Positions 1 to 10,945 of a DNA stretch of 64,000 bases are shown in pieces. The stretch is taken from NCBI GenBank assembly GCA_017654935.2, contig CM065690.1, positions 8,397,202 through 8,461,201 on the forward strand, given 5' to 3'. The translations under genes and the position numbers were made by a program. This stretch comes from Phymorhynchus buccinoides. Taxonomy: Eukaryota; Mollusca; Gastropoda; Neogastropoda; Raphitomidae. The notes below the pieces were generated by a model that was not told the DNA's origin, searched no databases, and was given only the letters and a program-made list of their open reading frames with translations. Positions within the stretch are counted from its first letter, which is position 1, and each line of letters starts with the position of its first letter.

Positions 1-1018
1 AATCAGATTCCTGTTCATTTTAAAAAAAAATCTTTTCTTATATGTAGAGTAAGAAATTGTTTTTCCTCTGATTTCGAGCAATAAAGTTTCAAAAAACAAC
101 TGATTCTCAATCTGAATAATTAGGTCTTCATTTGAAATATTATTTAAATTGTTCATATTATAAACAGGTAGTGCACATTGTTTTTTCACTTCCAGAATAA
201 GCTTTTAATTTCTGAAATATACTGTTTATCATTGAGTAAGCTATTGTTAAACTTCCAAAAGTGCCTATCTCTTTTGAACTGATCTTTTTTTTAAAGCTAA
301 GGTAACAAGAGAATGATCTGATCTGTAGCCAGGGTCAACACACACATCATTCACTACAGATAACAAATCTTCACTGATTATAAAATAGTCTGATCGTGCC
401 TGTTTAATTGAATTAAATTTTCTCCATGTGTATTTTCTTTTGTCAGGGTAAATCTCTCTAAAAACATCAAAAACGTTTTGTTCTGTCATAATATTGTTGT
501 GGTTTTTTTCGGGTCCTGGGACGATTCACGGTGCTAGAATAGTTACGAATATCTAAAGTAGTATCCAAAGGACAATTCCAGTCACTAGTTATAATAACAT
601 GTTCATTCCCAATATTTTCAACCTGTTCACATACGCTGTCCAAAAACATTTTGTCACCACTACTGGGCCCATACAAATTAACTAAAGTAAATTTATTTTT
701 CAAAATATAACAGCCATGCTGGTCTTTGATGACATCAAGTACTTTGTGCTCAAAATTATTATTAAATAAAATAGCCACACCATTTTTGTTCGTTTCACGA
801 CCATTAAGCCAAACCTTATATCCCCAACTAGCCTGTATATAATTTTCAATGTTTGCCTTTAAGTGTGTTTCCTGAAGACAGAAAATGTTAGCATACGTCC
901 TTCGTAAAAAATCAAATACATCTCTCTTTTTGCTAGAATTATTTAGTCCATTACAATTGAATGAACATATTTTAAATAAATTGCATGCTGCCATTGTGTA
1001 CATTAAGGTAACAATCAA
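1..1018 (-). pseudogene. L1/Tx1-like LINE ORF2: endonuclease part, frameshifted, runs off the left edge
   Basis: The minus strand encodes the apurinic-type endonuclease of a non-LTR retrotransposon, the enzyme that nicks target DNA for target-primed reverse transcription. Reading leftward from 1018, it has an N-terminal SFNCNGL motif, then FCLQETHL (catalytic Glu), NLYGPSSGDK, a TSDWNCPLD segment and, after a frame change near 467-489, QARSDYF and YRSDHSLV (catalytic Asp-His). A second frame change at the T-run near 286-293 leads to FWKFNNSLL and then, beyond a stop near 185, to LEIRGKTISYSTYKKR. These post-endonuclease motifs are typical of the L1/Tx1 group. The frameshifts and the stop make it dead. 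The reverse transcriptase would lie left of the window. The clade was assigned by motif recognition only. Confidence 0.8.
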
Positions 1019-1489
1019 ACTGTAAGAAAAAAAGAATATGGTATGAAAAGAATAGAAGACACACTATCATATAAAGCTGAAGAAAAAGGTTGCTCATCCA
1101 CCCTTTCAAGTTGAATTTTGTAAAGACAACAACGATGTATCATTTTGAAGATCAAAGCAATCCTCTCTCTCGTGTCAACCCGAAGTATTTAAATAGTGTA
1201 CAACCCTTGACCTTGACGTATCTAGGCCATGGCCAAAGACGAAAATGTAAACAAGCCACACAAAGTAGACAAGTATGCAAACATATTAAAATTATACTGA
1301 AGCACAAACAGTAAAAGGTTATCATGAAAATCCGTCCATTAAAGAAGCTTTAAGGTGAGCAAACTGTGACTAAAAAAGTACAAACAAATTGGAAATCCAC
1401 TCACAGTAAGCTATATCCATTGGGTCAACTGAAGCAGACGACGCAAGCAAAATTGTGTCAGTCTGATCGAGACAGTCACTGACTGACAG
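1019..1489. other. Spacer between LINE ORF1 and ORF2
   Basis: This stretch lies between the two reading frames of the minus-strand LINE. No supported gene is visible. It is presumably inter-ORF sequence of the LINE or a later insertion; I cannot tell which. Confidence 0.4.
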
Positions 1490-2493
1490 AGTATTGCCTG
1501 AAATCAGCCAGCGACTTCACTGACACAATTCTCCCTTTAGTTGTCTTCATCCAAACTGTACCGTTTTCGTCCACGCCTGCTGACACACAGATGAATCACT
1601 TCTAACAGAGGTAAGGAGAGAATACGCACGAAACTGTTCCAGACCCTTTCAAGTTTTTCCGTGCGTAGAGCACAGCATCTCGAGTACGCCTGGACATGAA
1701 GCGCATGATGATGCCCCTGCCAGTGCTCCTGGCACTACCAGCACCCCCAGAACGTTGTTCTCGGGCACCCACACGATGTACAGCCTCCACGTCCTCAGGC
1801 TTCACGGTCACCTTCAGCTTGGTGTTGATGAGCGAAAAGACCCTCTCCTCGCACTGTTGTGCCGTCTCGCCCTGCTCCTCCTTCACACCATAAATCCGAA
1901 GATTGTTCTTGCGGATGTAAGCCGACAGGTCCTCTGACTTGCGTTCAGCCACCTCGGCCAGGTGTCTGGCTTCGCTGATCTGGCTCCTCATTACATCCTC
2001 CCTCCTCTTGGCTGCCTCCACTTCTTTCTTCAACTTATCGTTATCATTCTGTACCGACAGTAGAGTGGCCTTCAGTTCTTAACAGTGTTGGAAAGTTTCT
2101 CGATTGCAGACCCGTTCACAGAAAGGTTTTTTTCATGAGATCTCCGTTACTGATGATAGGCCTACTTCTTTGATCCGAATCGAGTTCAGGGGGGGAGAAA
2201 ACCGCTTCTACCTCGAGAGACGTAGAAAGCTGACCGTTATCGCCCTTTTCTGCCATCTTTTCCTCTTCAGGTTTTGATTGGAACGCGAACTTCGACAATG
2301 TTTCTTTCACATATAATATGGGCGTACTCGTCACTAATTTTGCTTTCTTCGGAGTGTTCTTGTTAATGTTTAATTCACCAACTTTCTCAGCCGAAATGTC
2401 TGATGTGTTAGACCCCAAGTTTGATTCAGTTGCCTTCCTGTGTTTTCGTTTTCCGCCATGACGACCCATTCTGACCAAAATCGGCCAAGTCAT
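1490..2493 (-). pseudogene. L1/Tx1-like LINE ORF1 (RNA-binding protein), broken
   Basis: The minus strand encodes an ORF1-type RNA-binding protein in three open pieces. The first (2493-2116) starts with a basic, lysine-rich N-terminus (GGKRKHRK). The second (2033-1602) has a charged coiled-coil (KKEVEAAKRREDVMRSQIS), then RKNNLRIYGVKEE and a C-terminal GIIMRFMSRRTRDAVLYARK, the classic RRM-like core of L1-type ORF1 proteins. After the stop at 1602 the same kind of sequence continues in another frame to about 1490 (VWMKTTKGRIVSVKSLADF), which resembles the usual ORF1 C-terminus. A stop near 2080 separates the first two pieces. It lies upstream of the endonuclease on the same strand, the order expected for one LINE. 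Confidence 0.7.
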
Positions 2494-2680
2494 ACATTTT
2501 CACTCTCAATTATTAGCGATCGTCATGTCCGATAAATACCTCAGTGCTCTAGTGGAGGTCGGCAGTTCTTGCGCTGTCTATTTCACTGCATTATTTCTCT
2601 TGGACCGTTGGTTAATTAACTAAAAGCCGTTAATTAACAGAGCAGCTACACGGAAGTAGGTCCGTCGTCATTGATAAACA
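2494..2680. other. Head-to-head junction of two LINE pieces
   Basis: This short stretch separates the 5' side of the minus-strand LINE from a plus-strand LINE fragment that starts in mid reverse transcriptase. It holds two copies of GTTAATTAAC about 23 bp apart (near 2610 and 2630). No coding sequence is seen. Confidence 0.4.
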
Positions 2681-3121
2681 GTGCTCACCTCTCCAACACT
2701 ATTTTCAATATTTATTAATCAGTTAGCAAACCATATGAACGAAAAGGGTAAGCATGGGGTTAGGTTACTTCCGGATATAATAGAATTGTTTATCTTATTA
2801 TTTGCTGATGATGTGGCTCTTTTGTCTATCACACCTAGCGGCCTTCAAAATCAATTAAATGTACTAAAAACCTGCTGCAGTAATATGAAGTTATCCGTAA
2901 ATATAAACAAAACGAAAGTCATGGTTTTAGGAAAATCTGAAAAATGGTTCTATAATGGTGATAGATTAGAAGTTGTAAATGATTATTCTTATTTAGGATT
3001 CAACTTTACGACCATGATCAGTCCAAAAAGGGGTACTTTACATATTACAACTAAAGGTAAAAAAGCAATGATACAATTACACAGAATTTTCAACAAATAT
3101 ATAGATATGACTGTAACTGCC
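2681..3121 (+). pseudogene. LINE reverse transcriptase, first piece (interrupted by an inverted-repeat element)
   Basis: This is a 5'-truncated reverse transcriptase of a non-LTR retrotransposon. It begins inside the palm domain (SPTLFSIFINQL), carries the catalytic LLFADDVALLS box, then MKLSVNINKTKVMVLGK and YSYLGFNF, the usual motifs after the FADD box. The frame runs into an inverted-repeat element at 3122 and resumes at 4285-4292 after it. The L1/Tx1 type of these motifs fits the minus-strand LINE at 1-2493, so both may come from one insertion. Confidence 0.8.
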
Positions 3122-4284
3122 TGTGACAGCGCAAATTGTAACAACTGCGCAAAATGTAACAATTGCTGCCCGCGCAAAATGTAACAATGTTCGATTTTGT
3201 TACATTTTGCGCTAGGCGCCCACCTCTTGACGAAATTAGCACCAAAAAAGGCAGTTTTTCGTCATTACAGATCAAATCGAAGTAAAATCTTCAAGGAGTT
3301 GATGAATTTGTCTTCATCATAAATATATCAAATCGAAAAACAAAGTCTACATCTAAATTTCCAAATGTTTGTTTGCTTGCTTGTTTGTTTCACTCGTTCT
3401 TCATTCGATTTAGCATTATTACTTATTACAAGGTGCAAAGTATGCAGGTTGTTTTATTGATTTTTTTCTCTCGTGTGTTATTTCTTTCTTGCTTTCTTCT
3501 TGGGTACAGCGGTTTTTTCGCCTGAACAATGCCGAATTACTGTTGTGTTTATGGATGTAACAAATCACAGCTACGATATTTTCTGAACTCTATTTATCAT
3601 TATTTTCCTTCGAATCTCTCTCTCTCTCTCTGACTGTACTCTTAGATCTAGAATATCAAAACAAGTAAGAACGACAACTCTGTTCCTACTTTCGTTTTCG
3701 ATATTGGATCTAAGATTATGTCGGAGTCAGGTAGGTAGGTTACCCCAAGGTAAAGCTAACGTGAGAAATGTTAACGTATGCAGTTAAACGAAGGATTATG
3801 CTATACTTTATAAAACTACCTTGAACAAGTGTGCAAATGGAGAAAAAAAATTGAGAGAGAGAGACAGTGACAGAGAGAGAGAGAGAGAGAGAGAGAGATT
3901 CGTAATAAGTAATAATGCTAAATCGAATGAAGAACGAGTGAAACAAACAAGCAAGCAAACAAACATTTGGAAATTTAGATGTAGACTTTGTTTTTATCTT
4001 TCGATTTGATATATTATGATGATGCAGTCTGTTTCAGTTTTTTATATTATGATGAAGACAAATTCATCAACTCCTTGAAGATTTTACTTCGATTTGATCT
4101 GTAATGACGAAAAACTGCCTTTTTTGTGTGCTAATTTCATCAAAAGGTGGGCGCCTAGCGCAAAATGTAACAATTGTTACAATTTGCGTGGGCTGCCCGC
4201 GCAAAATGTAACAAAATCGAACATTGTTACATTTTGGGTAACAATTGTTACATTTTGCGCAGTTGTTACAATTTGCGCTGTAAC
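3122..4284. mobile_element. Non-autonomous long inverted-repeat (foldback-like) DNA element
   Basis: The arms at 3122-3430 and 3900-4284 are nearly perfect reverse complements. The outer ends read TGTGACAGCGCAAATTGTAA on the left and the complement of TGTTACAGCGCAAATTGTAA on the right. The right arm has an extra block of about 33 bp. The arms hold repeated and inverted copies of GCGCAAAATGTAACA, so each can also fold on itself. The inner 470 bp contain short (TC)n and (GA)n tracts and no reading frame, so the element cannot encode a transposase. AACTGCC flanks it at 3115-3121 and 4285-4291, a 7-bp target site duplication (6 bp if A4285 belongs to the element). The superfamily is not determined. 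Confidence 0.85.
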
Positions 4285-5135
4285 AACTGCCTTCCTTAAA
4301 ATCTTTGATACCAAAATTCAACTTATGCTTCTTTATGCATGTGAGATTTGGGGACTAAATAGGTTAGAACAGATTGAAAAAGTACATCAAAGGTTTCTTT
4401 GTGTTCCAATTAGAACACCTAACAAAATGGTTTACGGAGATTTAGGCAGGTACCCACTTTATATAAACTCGTATGTTGCATCCTTAAGATACTGGTTTAA
4501 ATTGTTACAAATGAATGTCCATAGATTGCCGTACAAATCATATTTAATGTTATTTGAATTAGACAGATCCGGTAAGCAATGTTGGGTTTCGAAGATAAGG
4601 ACAATTTTAGGTGAAACAGGCTTTAATTTTATCTGGCTACAACAAGGAGTTGGTGATGTAAAATGTTTTCTGCGTATATTTAAACAACGCCTCATTGATA
4701 TGTTCATTCAAGAATGGTCTGGCGCCATCACAGACAGTGACAGATATGAAAATTATAGAAATTTCAAGATTATATTTGAAAAAGAAAGATATATTATGGA
4801 TATGAACACATACTGCTTTCGTGTAGCCATAACGCAACTGCGATTAAATGCTTTACCTGCTATAACTACCGTTACAGCACAGCTGAAAAAGATAGATTTT
4901 GTCCTTTTTGTAGAAATCAAATTGAAAATGAATCCCATTTCTTGTTCAAATGTCCTCCGGCTAAATTTCTTAAAGACGTTGAACATCTGCCTCTACATAT
5001 CCTTATGAAATCATCTAATGAAATTCATAGACATAAAATTTCTCGGTATGTTTTTCATGCCAGGTGTAGAGGCAAAGAGAAAAACTGTAGATGTATGTCT
5101 TATTTGAAAAAATGTGTTCTTATTTTGCATTGAAT
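4285..5135 (+). pseudogene. LINE reverse transcriptase, C-terminal piece
   Basis: This continues the frame of the piece at 2681-3121 once the inserted element and one AACTGCC copy are left out. It contains LLYACEIWG, IEKVHQRF, KMVYGDLGRYPL and a long C-terminal region typical of L1/Tx1-like ORF2 proteins. A frame change near 4885 leads to a zinc-knuckle-like end, CPFCRNQIENESHFLFKCP (Cys-Cys-His-Cys). Coding similarity ends near 5130; the A/T-rich sequence after it is probably 3' UTR. Confidence 0.8.
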
Positions 5136-5354
5136 ATATTAGGCTTACATTATGCATCCATTGTTACTACTAATAGTGATCGAATACCAAAGATACTTGT
5201 TTGTGTATAATTACCTTTTTGGCTTGATAGCTATTTTCCTTATGTAGTTTTTGTTTACTTTTTCATAAATTACCCTTCGACTTCCCCCCCCCCCCCCCCC
5301 CCCCCTTGCATTGTAGTGTGGCCAATGTGCAATTAAAATATTTCAGTGTTCAGT

Positions 5355-5401
<47 letters not shown>

Positions 5402-5460
5402 GTGTGTGTGTGCGCGCGCGCGCGCGCGCGTGTGTGTGTATGTGTGTGTGTGTGCGAGCC
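5136..5460. repeat. Poly-C and (TC)n/(TG)n/(CG)n simple repeats
   Basis: This stretch holds A/T-rich probable LINE 3' sequence, a poly-C run at about 5284-5305, then (TC)n from about 5358 to 5397, (TG)n, (CG)n and (TG)n to about 5457. No gene is seen. Confidence 0.8.
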
Positions 5461-6054
5461 TGGGAGTATGAGAGACAAAGCTTGTATAATAATTACGCAT
5501 CTGCGTATATAACTATACATGCACACGTGCCCGCGCTTTTTGAAGCGTGTTAGTTTCTGTGAATGTACATGATGCCTAACTCCACAATAACATTGGTCAT
5601 CTGTTTTGTGATGTCCAGTTCTAGGGGTGACTGACCATGGCTATCTGGAAGGACGCACGGCTGACGGCAGGGAAGGTTGTTTCCCCGCCTCTCACGTCGG
5701 GGAGCTGCACCTTCGAAAAGGCGAGTAAACATTGATTTAATTTACTGACAGCAACAACCATGTAGTTCAATACATCTTTATTATAGTGTACATACATGGT
5801 TGGTGATCTAAGTGGATTTTCGCTTTCAGTACCCTTCATAAAGTTTTTCCTCTTGTTATTTTTCTGGCACATTCATCCTTCTTTCCTAGTAAAAGTTATA
5901 TGAAGGCGGTTTCTTGACACTCTTCATTTGTTTTATTCCTCCACCCCTACCCCTCTCTTCCTTATCACATGCGCATCATTCAGAATTCTTAATTTTAACT
6001 TCTATTATTTGTTTTCTTCAAGTTTCCCTAGAAAGGCCACTATTAGCTTTATTA
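5461..6054. other. No recognised feature
   Basis: About 600 bp of mixed-composition sequence without a supportable gene or a repeat recognised elsewhere in the window. Confidence 0.4.
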
Positions 6055-6261
6055 GCACACCTCCAGATCCTCCTCCGCATATTATGTACACCTGACAACC
6101 ACCACTCACCATACAAACAAATTCCAAACAACCGTCCTTACTGCTGAGTCACAGTTCACAAGACTAAGTGAGCACACCTCCAGATCTCCTCCGCATATTA
6201 TGAACACCTGACAAAACAAATTCCAAACAACCATCCTTACTGGTGAGTCACAGTTCACAAG
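6055..6261. repeat. Imperfect tandem duplication (about 90-108 bp unit)
   Basis: Copy one (6055-6162) and copy two (6172-6261) share GCACACCTCCAGATC, CCTCCGCATATTATG, CAAATTCCAAACAACC and GAGTCACAGTTCACAAG. The second copy lacks a block of about 16 bp. It lies directly upstream of a retroelement-like coding fragment. Confidence 0.75.
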
Positions 6262-6448
6262 GAGAAAAGTAAAAGAAACCATTGAGATCAGAGAAAGAAA
6301 ACCCAGCCTAAACAGAGACAGAGACTTACCCCCCATTTACAATTCTCTACTGAACATCAGTCACACTGCAAATGAAAACAACTCAGTGGACAAAACCAAC
6401 AGCTCCCACATCTGCCAGCCAGTATGGGTTAAGAAAGACAAGCAGTGA
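6262..6448 (+). pseudogene. C-terminal fragment resembling a Penelope-like (GIY-YIG) retroelement
   Basis: A short frame ending at TGA 6446-6448 encodes KETIEIRERKPSLNRDRDLP followed by PIYNSLL. The spacing of Glu, Ile and PSLNRD resembles the end of GIY-YIG endonuclease domains in Penelope-like elements. No catalytic core or reverse transcriptase is visible upstream, so this would be a tail only. The identification rests on motif memory and is tentative. Confidence 0.35.
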
Positions 6449-6833
6449 GCTCGTCGAAAATTCCCCTTAGGTAATCTTTCTTTTCTTTTTTGTTTCCTTT
6501 TTATTTACCTTATGGCTCTGAGTAGGAACCAAAACTAGCTTTATGTTGTTTGTTTCGTGTGTATGTGTGTGTTTGCGCGCGCGCGCGCGTGTGTGTGCGT
6601 GCGTGCGTGCGTGTGTGCGTTAAGACTAAGACATCGTCGTTATTACGTAAGCTATCAGCCGGACTTAATCGAAGCAACATAAGCTGACTTGATCGAATGA
6701 TAGAGGATTGCATGATCATGACCGTTTTGCCGCTCTTATTAATACTGATGAATAATTATTATTATTCATCAGTATGGCTAGTTGTGTGCTGCTTCTGCTG
6801 CTAGCAATAATAGCTACACCGTTCTGCTGACTA
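6449..6833. repeat. (TG)n/(CG)n tract and unannotated sequence
   Basis: A purine-pyrimidine alternating tract of TG, CG and TGCG runs from about 6556 to 6618. Around 6740-6775 ATTATTATT lies between inverted copies of TACTGATGAATAAT. No gene is seen. Confidence 0.6.
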
Positions 6834-6838
6834 CACTG

Positions 6839-8573
6839 TGTGACGAGGTAATGGGTTAAAAGGCTAAGTCCCTAGGGAAGACTTTTAGTGTGTTAAATTT
6901 TCAAGTGGAAAATTTGCCTTTAGCCCACTTCTCTAGGGTATGGGAGATGAGCAACTTTCCCGGCCCCTTTTCATCTAATAAATTTATATTTGTGCCCGGG
7001 TTCTGGCTCGTATGATTGAAAGAAATACAAGTGGTTGATTTGCTCTTAATGGCAGACAGAGAGAAGTAGGGTTTTACATGAAATTACAAGACTCCCACTC
7101 TCATCAGTCTGACCAAAGGGTTCAGGATTATTTGACACTTGTATTTTATTTACTCCCAAAATCTGCATAAGATTATGCAACAATAATAATAAAGCAGCTC
7201 AATGGCGCCAAAACAAAATGTGAATGAAAAACAATGGAATCCGAAAGGATTTACAAGACTTTTGTCTTTCTAGAAGGTTAGCCCCAAGCAGGAAGGGTCA
7301 CTTATTTTCAGTGTCCGGAGGAAAGTTCAAATGATTTTTGGCACTGTCGTGGGGACTTAACTCATGGCTGTGCTGAAGTTCCTCCGTAGGGATCGGCGAG
7401 TGCTGGGTTGGCTGGGCTTGCTCATCAGGTGAGAGTAGCTCCCAGTCGTTCCGGTTACGGCTTCGCGGGATGGCACGGTTCAGGCGTGGTCTCCTCGCGG
7501 ATTCTGGGTGCGGGTCGTCTTGGCGGCGGTCCCGTCTTGGTGCTTGTGAGTCCGGGATAATCGTCCGGCCCACGATGCCCTGCTGATAATCACAGGAGAA
7601 GGTGGATGTAGTTCTCTATGGCTTAGAGACAAGGGGCTTCAGTCGGCAGGGAATTAGTGAATCCCAACCGGCTAGAAGGCTTCCCTTGTACAATAGCACT
7701 AAGAACACATAATCTGAATTTCAGTTAACAAACTGAGATCAGTAAAACATAAAAGGTGATCAATCCAACATCACTCTCCATCCAACACCTGGAAAGGAAT
7801 GGTATCATAAAGTGCAAGATTGCGGCCCATAGGTTTCCTACTAAAAATAGACAAAAGGGTTAGTAGGCATAAACTCCGGTTCTGGTACCAAAAGTGTTCA
7901 AGTCAAAAACACACACACAAATAATCAGTGCACATAAATAGAATAGAATGTTTACCACTTCTTTTCAATAACATATCTATCTACTCCTTATTCATCATTG
8001 AACATAGGATCTAGATCAAAGATAGGATCAAACAAACAAGTCTCAATCACCTGCCATCAATAATACTTACTAGTGGGCTTAGTATGACTGGTTGTGAGTG
8101 TTGCTCTAGCTACGTTTCAGCATCTTGTATGAAAACTTTTTCTCACCACTCCAATTATAGCCTTCACTTTCAAACAATGAAAGCCTGTCATTGGTTTATA
8201 GCAGTCGACAGGTCACAAGATGATGCTATAATTTTAGGCATACTAGTACTGAACAATCACGCGCCGACATTCTTATCATTCTCGTGATTAGAAAGGACGA
8301 GTTGTCTTCAAAGGGAGCTGAATGTTGCTATCACTATCTCGTGATGGGGAATGGAGAAAAAAGGGGGGGGGGGGTAAAGGGAGATAACCTTGGTAGGTGG
8401 TACATGCTGACAGGGGAGGTAAATCGGAGTTCAAAGAAACAAATGCCTTAATCGGCGTTCTTTTGAAGCTGCCGGGCAATTAAAGTGGCGGCTGGTCGAG
8501 AAATGAAAAGGAGAGAGGGTGGGGGGGGGGGTGTAGATAAGAAAGAGGGGTCGCGCGGGACACTTACGTCACA
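6839..8573 (-). repeat. 3' LTR of copy 1
   Basis: A 1735-bp LTR. On the + strand it starts TGTGACGAGGTAATGGG and ends ACACTTACGTCACA. It matches the other LTRs at 26361-28068, 30714-32416 and 38423-40196. It keeps the block TTTAGTGTGTTAAATTTTCA that the 26-32 kb copy lacks and the solo LTR has, so at least two subfamilies exist. It holds two poly-G runs near 8366 and 8521. Confidence 0.92.
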
Positions 8574-8657
8574 GAGGCCCCCCGAAGAAAAGATTCTGGT
8601 ACCGGAATCTTCCTGTGGAACGCTGACTCCACTTTCGACTTGGGCGACAGGGACAAA

Positions 8658-10104
8658 TTAGTGGGGAGACTGGGTTGGCTGGAATGGTGGAACCTCTGGT
8701 CGCAACACAGAGTTCAAAGGAGCAGGTGGGTTGGAAATCAGTGGAATGGATTCCGACTGAGGTTGTTGCGGCAATCCTGTGTTGAGTTGTCCCAAGGTTG
8801 ATTGCAGGATAGCAAACACCTCTTGCCTGAGTTTCCCCTTTAGCCTGGATTCATCATTGCTGATGATGTGGTTTGGTAGGCCGATTCGGGTGAAAATGGC
8901 TTTGAGTGCCGCGGCTACCTGGCTAGCATCAAGTGAGGAGATTGGGGCGGCATCGCACTGCATGGTACATATGTCGACCACGGTGACTATGTACCGGAAT
9001 TTCTTCTTCCGTTGAGGTAGAGGCCCGACCAAGTCGACTGCCACTCGCTGAAAGGGAGGGGTAGGTGACGGCTGTACGTGCGGCGGCCTGTCCCGATAGT
9101 ACCTTCGGTGGGTGTTTGCGGGTCCAGTGCTGCCTTTCACCTGAGGTACAGACGGCGAGTGGTCTTGGGTCGTTAGGCGGACATTCCTTGGGAAGGATTT
9201 TCCAAGTTGTGGCGGACTTGGGGACTTGGGACAATCTGGATTTGCTCGCGCGGCAATTTGGTTTGCCGCGTTGAGAGGTTTCTTCCCTGCTGAGGGAGAT
9301 TTGCTCTTTGGGAAGGAGGGAGGGAGTTGGTTTGTGGTTTGGGGAGAAGGGAATGCTGCTGAAACTATGGCAGGTTGAGAGGGGTGCCCTAAAAACACAT
9401 ACTGTGATCCCAGTATGAGGTCATAGACAGGACTGTCCATGAGCACTGCCTTGATGGGTCCCTTTACATATCTGGTGTCGACATTGATTATGGCGACTGG
9501 CAAAGTGGATGGGGGGATTGAAGCATCAGGGCCTTGCAGAGAGATGAAGTCTCCCGTGTATGCTGACGCGGGGACTAAGGATCCGCAGACAATGGCGTCG
9601 CATGACAGTCCAGTGTCATAGAGACACTGAACAGGGATGTTGTTGACAGTCGCCTGTCCGACGACTGGCGGTGTGCCTGGACACTGGATTGGGGAGGGGT
9701 TTGTGCAATTCTGCGAAGTCGAGACGACTTGCATAGTTGCAACATTTTGCCGCTTGTAAGCAAGTTTCCTGCAGTCATCCCGATTGTGGGTGTTCGACTT
9801 GCAGTATGAGCAGAATAAGGGTTGTCCCAGTGGTTGTCGTTCATGGGTAGAACTGTTTGACCCACTGTTGGAGTTGGGGGTAAACCTGCTCTGCTGTGAA
9901 GCAGTGGACCCAACAACTTGCTGCAGTTTTGGCCTTTTAGGGGCGCTGGGTTCATCATGGGCTAGAGTGTATCGGTCACTTAGCTGGATGAGGTCAGCCA
10001 GAGTTGTGGCACCTTGTTCGGCAGTAAAGGTGCGTAACTCTGGGGACATGGTTTCGCGCAGTTGCTCGCCAACCATCAGTTCCTGGAGATCCTCATAGGA
10101 CTCA
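8658..10104 (-). pseudogene. gag-pol remnant of LTR copy 1, N-terminus lost
   Basis: The reading frame matches the C-terminal two thirds of the protein at 28153-30441. It has the gag C-terminal part (ELMVGEQLRETMSPELRTF), a CCHC zinc knuckle (CSYCKSNTHNRDDC), a protease-like YDTGLSCDAIV with Asp-Thr-Gly, and an integrase-core remnant (FQRVAVDLVGPLP). The open frame upstream of about 10104 is LTR sequence, so its apparent first residues are not gag. Like the longer copy it has no reverse transcriptase or RNase H. Confidence 0.88.
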
Positions 10105-10427
10105 CGCGCCGACATTCTTATCATTCTCGTGATTAGAAAGGACGAGTTGTCTTCAAAGGGAGCTGAATGTTGCTATCACTATCTCGTGATGGGGAATGGA
10201 GAAAAAAGGGGGGGGGGGGTAAAGGGAGATAACCTCTGTAGGTGGTACATGCTGACAGGGGAGGTAAATCGGAGTTCAAAGAGACAAATGCCTTAATCGG
10301 CGTTCTTTTGAAGCTGCCGGGCAATTAAAGTGGCGGCTGGTCGAGAAATGAAAAGGAGAGAGGGTGGGGGGGGGGGGGGGGTAAGTGTAGATAAGAAAGA
10401 GGGGTCGCGCGGGACACTTACGTCACA
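10102..10427 (-). repeat. Truncated 5' LTR of copy 1
   Basis: It matches the last part (8257-8573) of the intact LTR of this copy. The junction with gag near 10102-10104 has the bases TCA in common with both parents, a microhomology join. The right end keeps GTCACA and the CACTG duplication. Confidence 0.9.
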
Positions 10428-10945
10428 CACTGCAGCTGCAAAGGAAAATCAGTCATTCGATACAAAAGTTCTTCGGTGTCACCAGTCCCATGATCCTTAT
10501 GTTGGGTGTGGAAGTCAAAAAGGGTAGACTTTTTGTGGAAGTTTTTATTTCAGTGTAACTATGTGTAGAACAGTGTTGATGAAAAATGCTAGTGTGAACG
10601 TGCATGTGCGTGTTTATATGCATGACAGTGTGCAAGCACGTGCGCTCGTTTGCTGGCTTGCACAGTATTCCTATGTAGTGTTTGACCGGCCCTGTGTGTG
10701 TGTGTGTGTCTGTCTGTCTGTGTGTGTGTCTGTCTGTCTGTGTGCACGCGCGCGTACACTTCTATATGTTGACAATATTTGAATGTAGAAAATGCATAGG
10801 AGACCTCTCATTGTGATAATAAGATGCGAATTCAAGATTGAATCAAAGGTACCAAGTGGTAGATATAGATTTTCCTTTTTTCATAATATATCGTGTGTGT
10901 GTGTGTGTGTGTGTGTGCACGCGCGTGTGTGTGTGTGTTGTTCAG
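10428..10945. repeat. (TG)n-rich stretch
   Basis: It contains TG/TCTG tracts at about 10693-10750 and 10893-10937 in otherwise unremarkable sequence. The second tract forms the pyrimidine-poor region just before the candidate exon that starts at 10946. Confidence 0.6.

Larger units (their letters stand above)
6839..10427 (-). mobile_element. LTR retrotransposon copy 1, internally deleted, TSD CACTG
   Basis: This is a minus-strand copy of a Gypsy-type LTR family that occurs three times in the window. The terminal bases are TG and CA in element orientation. The 5-bp target site duplication CACTG is at 6834-6838 and 10428-10432. The 3' LTR (6839-8573) is complete. The 5' LTR is reduced to about 325 bp (10102-10427) and fused directly to the middle of gag. 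Because both duplication copies survive, the loss of sequence happened inside the element, either after insertion or during reverse transcription. Confidence 0.92.

Noticed and set aside
4094..4280. N-terminal part of an open frame leading into the LINE C-terminal piece (Asn/Cys-rich)
   Set aside because: It is translation of the inverted-repeat arm of the inserted element, not LINE protein.
7298..7573. 91-codon minus-strand frame, and similar frames at 26843-27125 and 31193-31475
   Set aside because: They lie inside LTRs, are not kept open in all copies and have no known motif.
10105..10124. Apparent start of the gag protein of LTR copy 1
   Set aside because: This part of the frame is LTR sequence joined to gag by a deletion, so it is not the true N-terminus.
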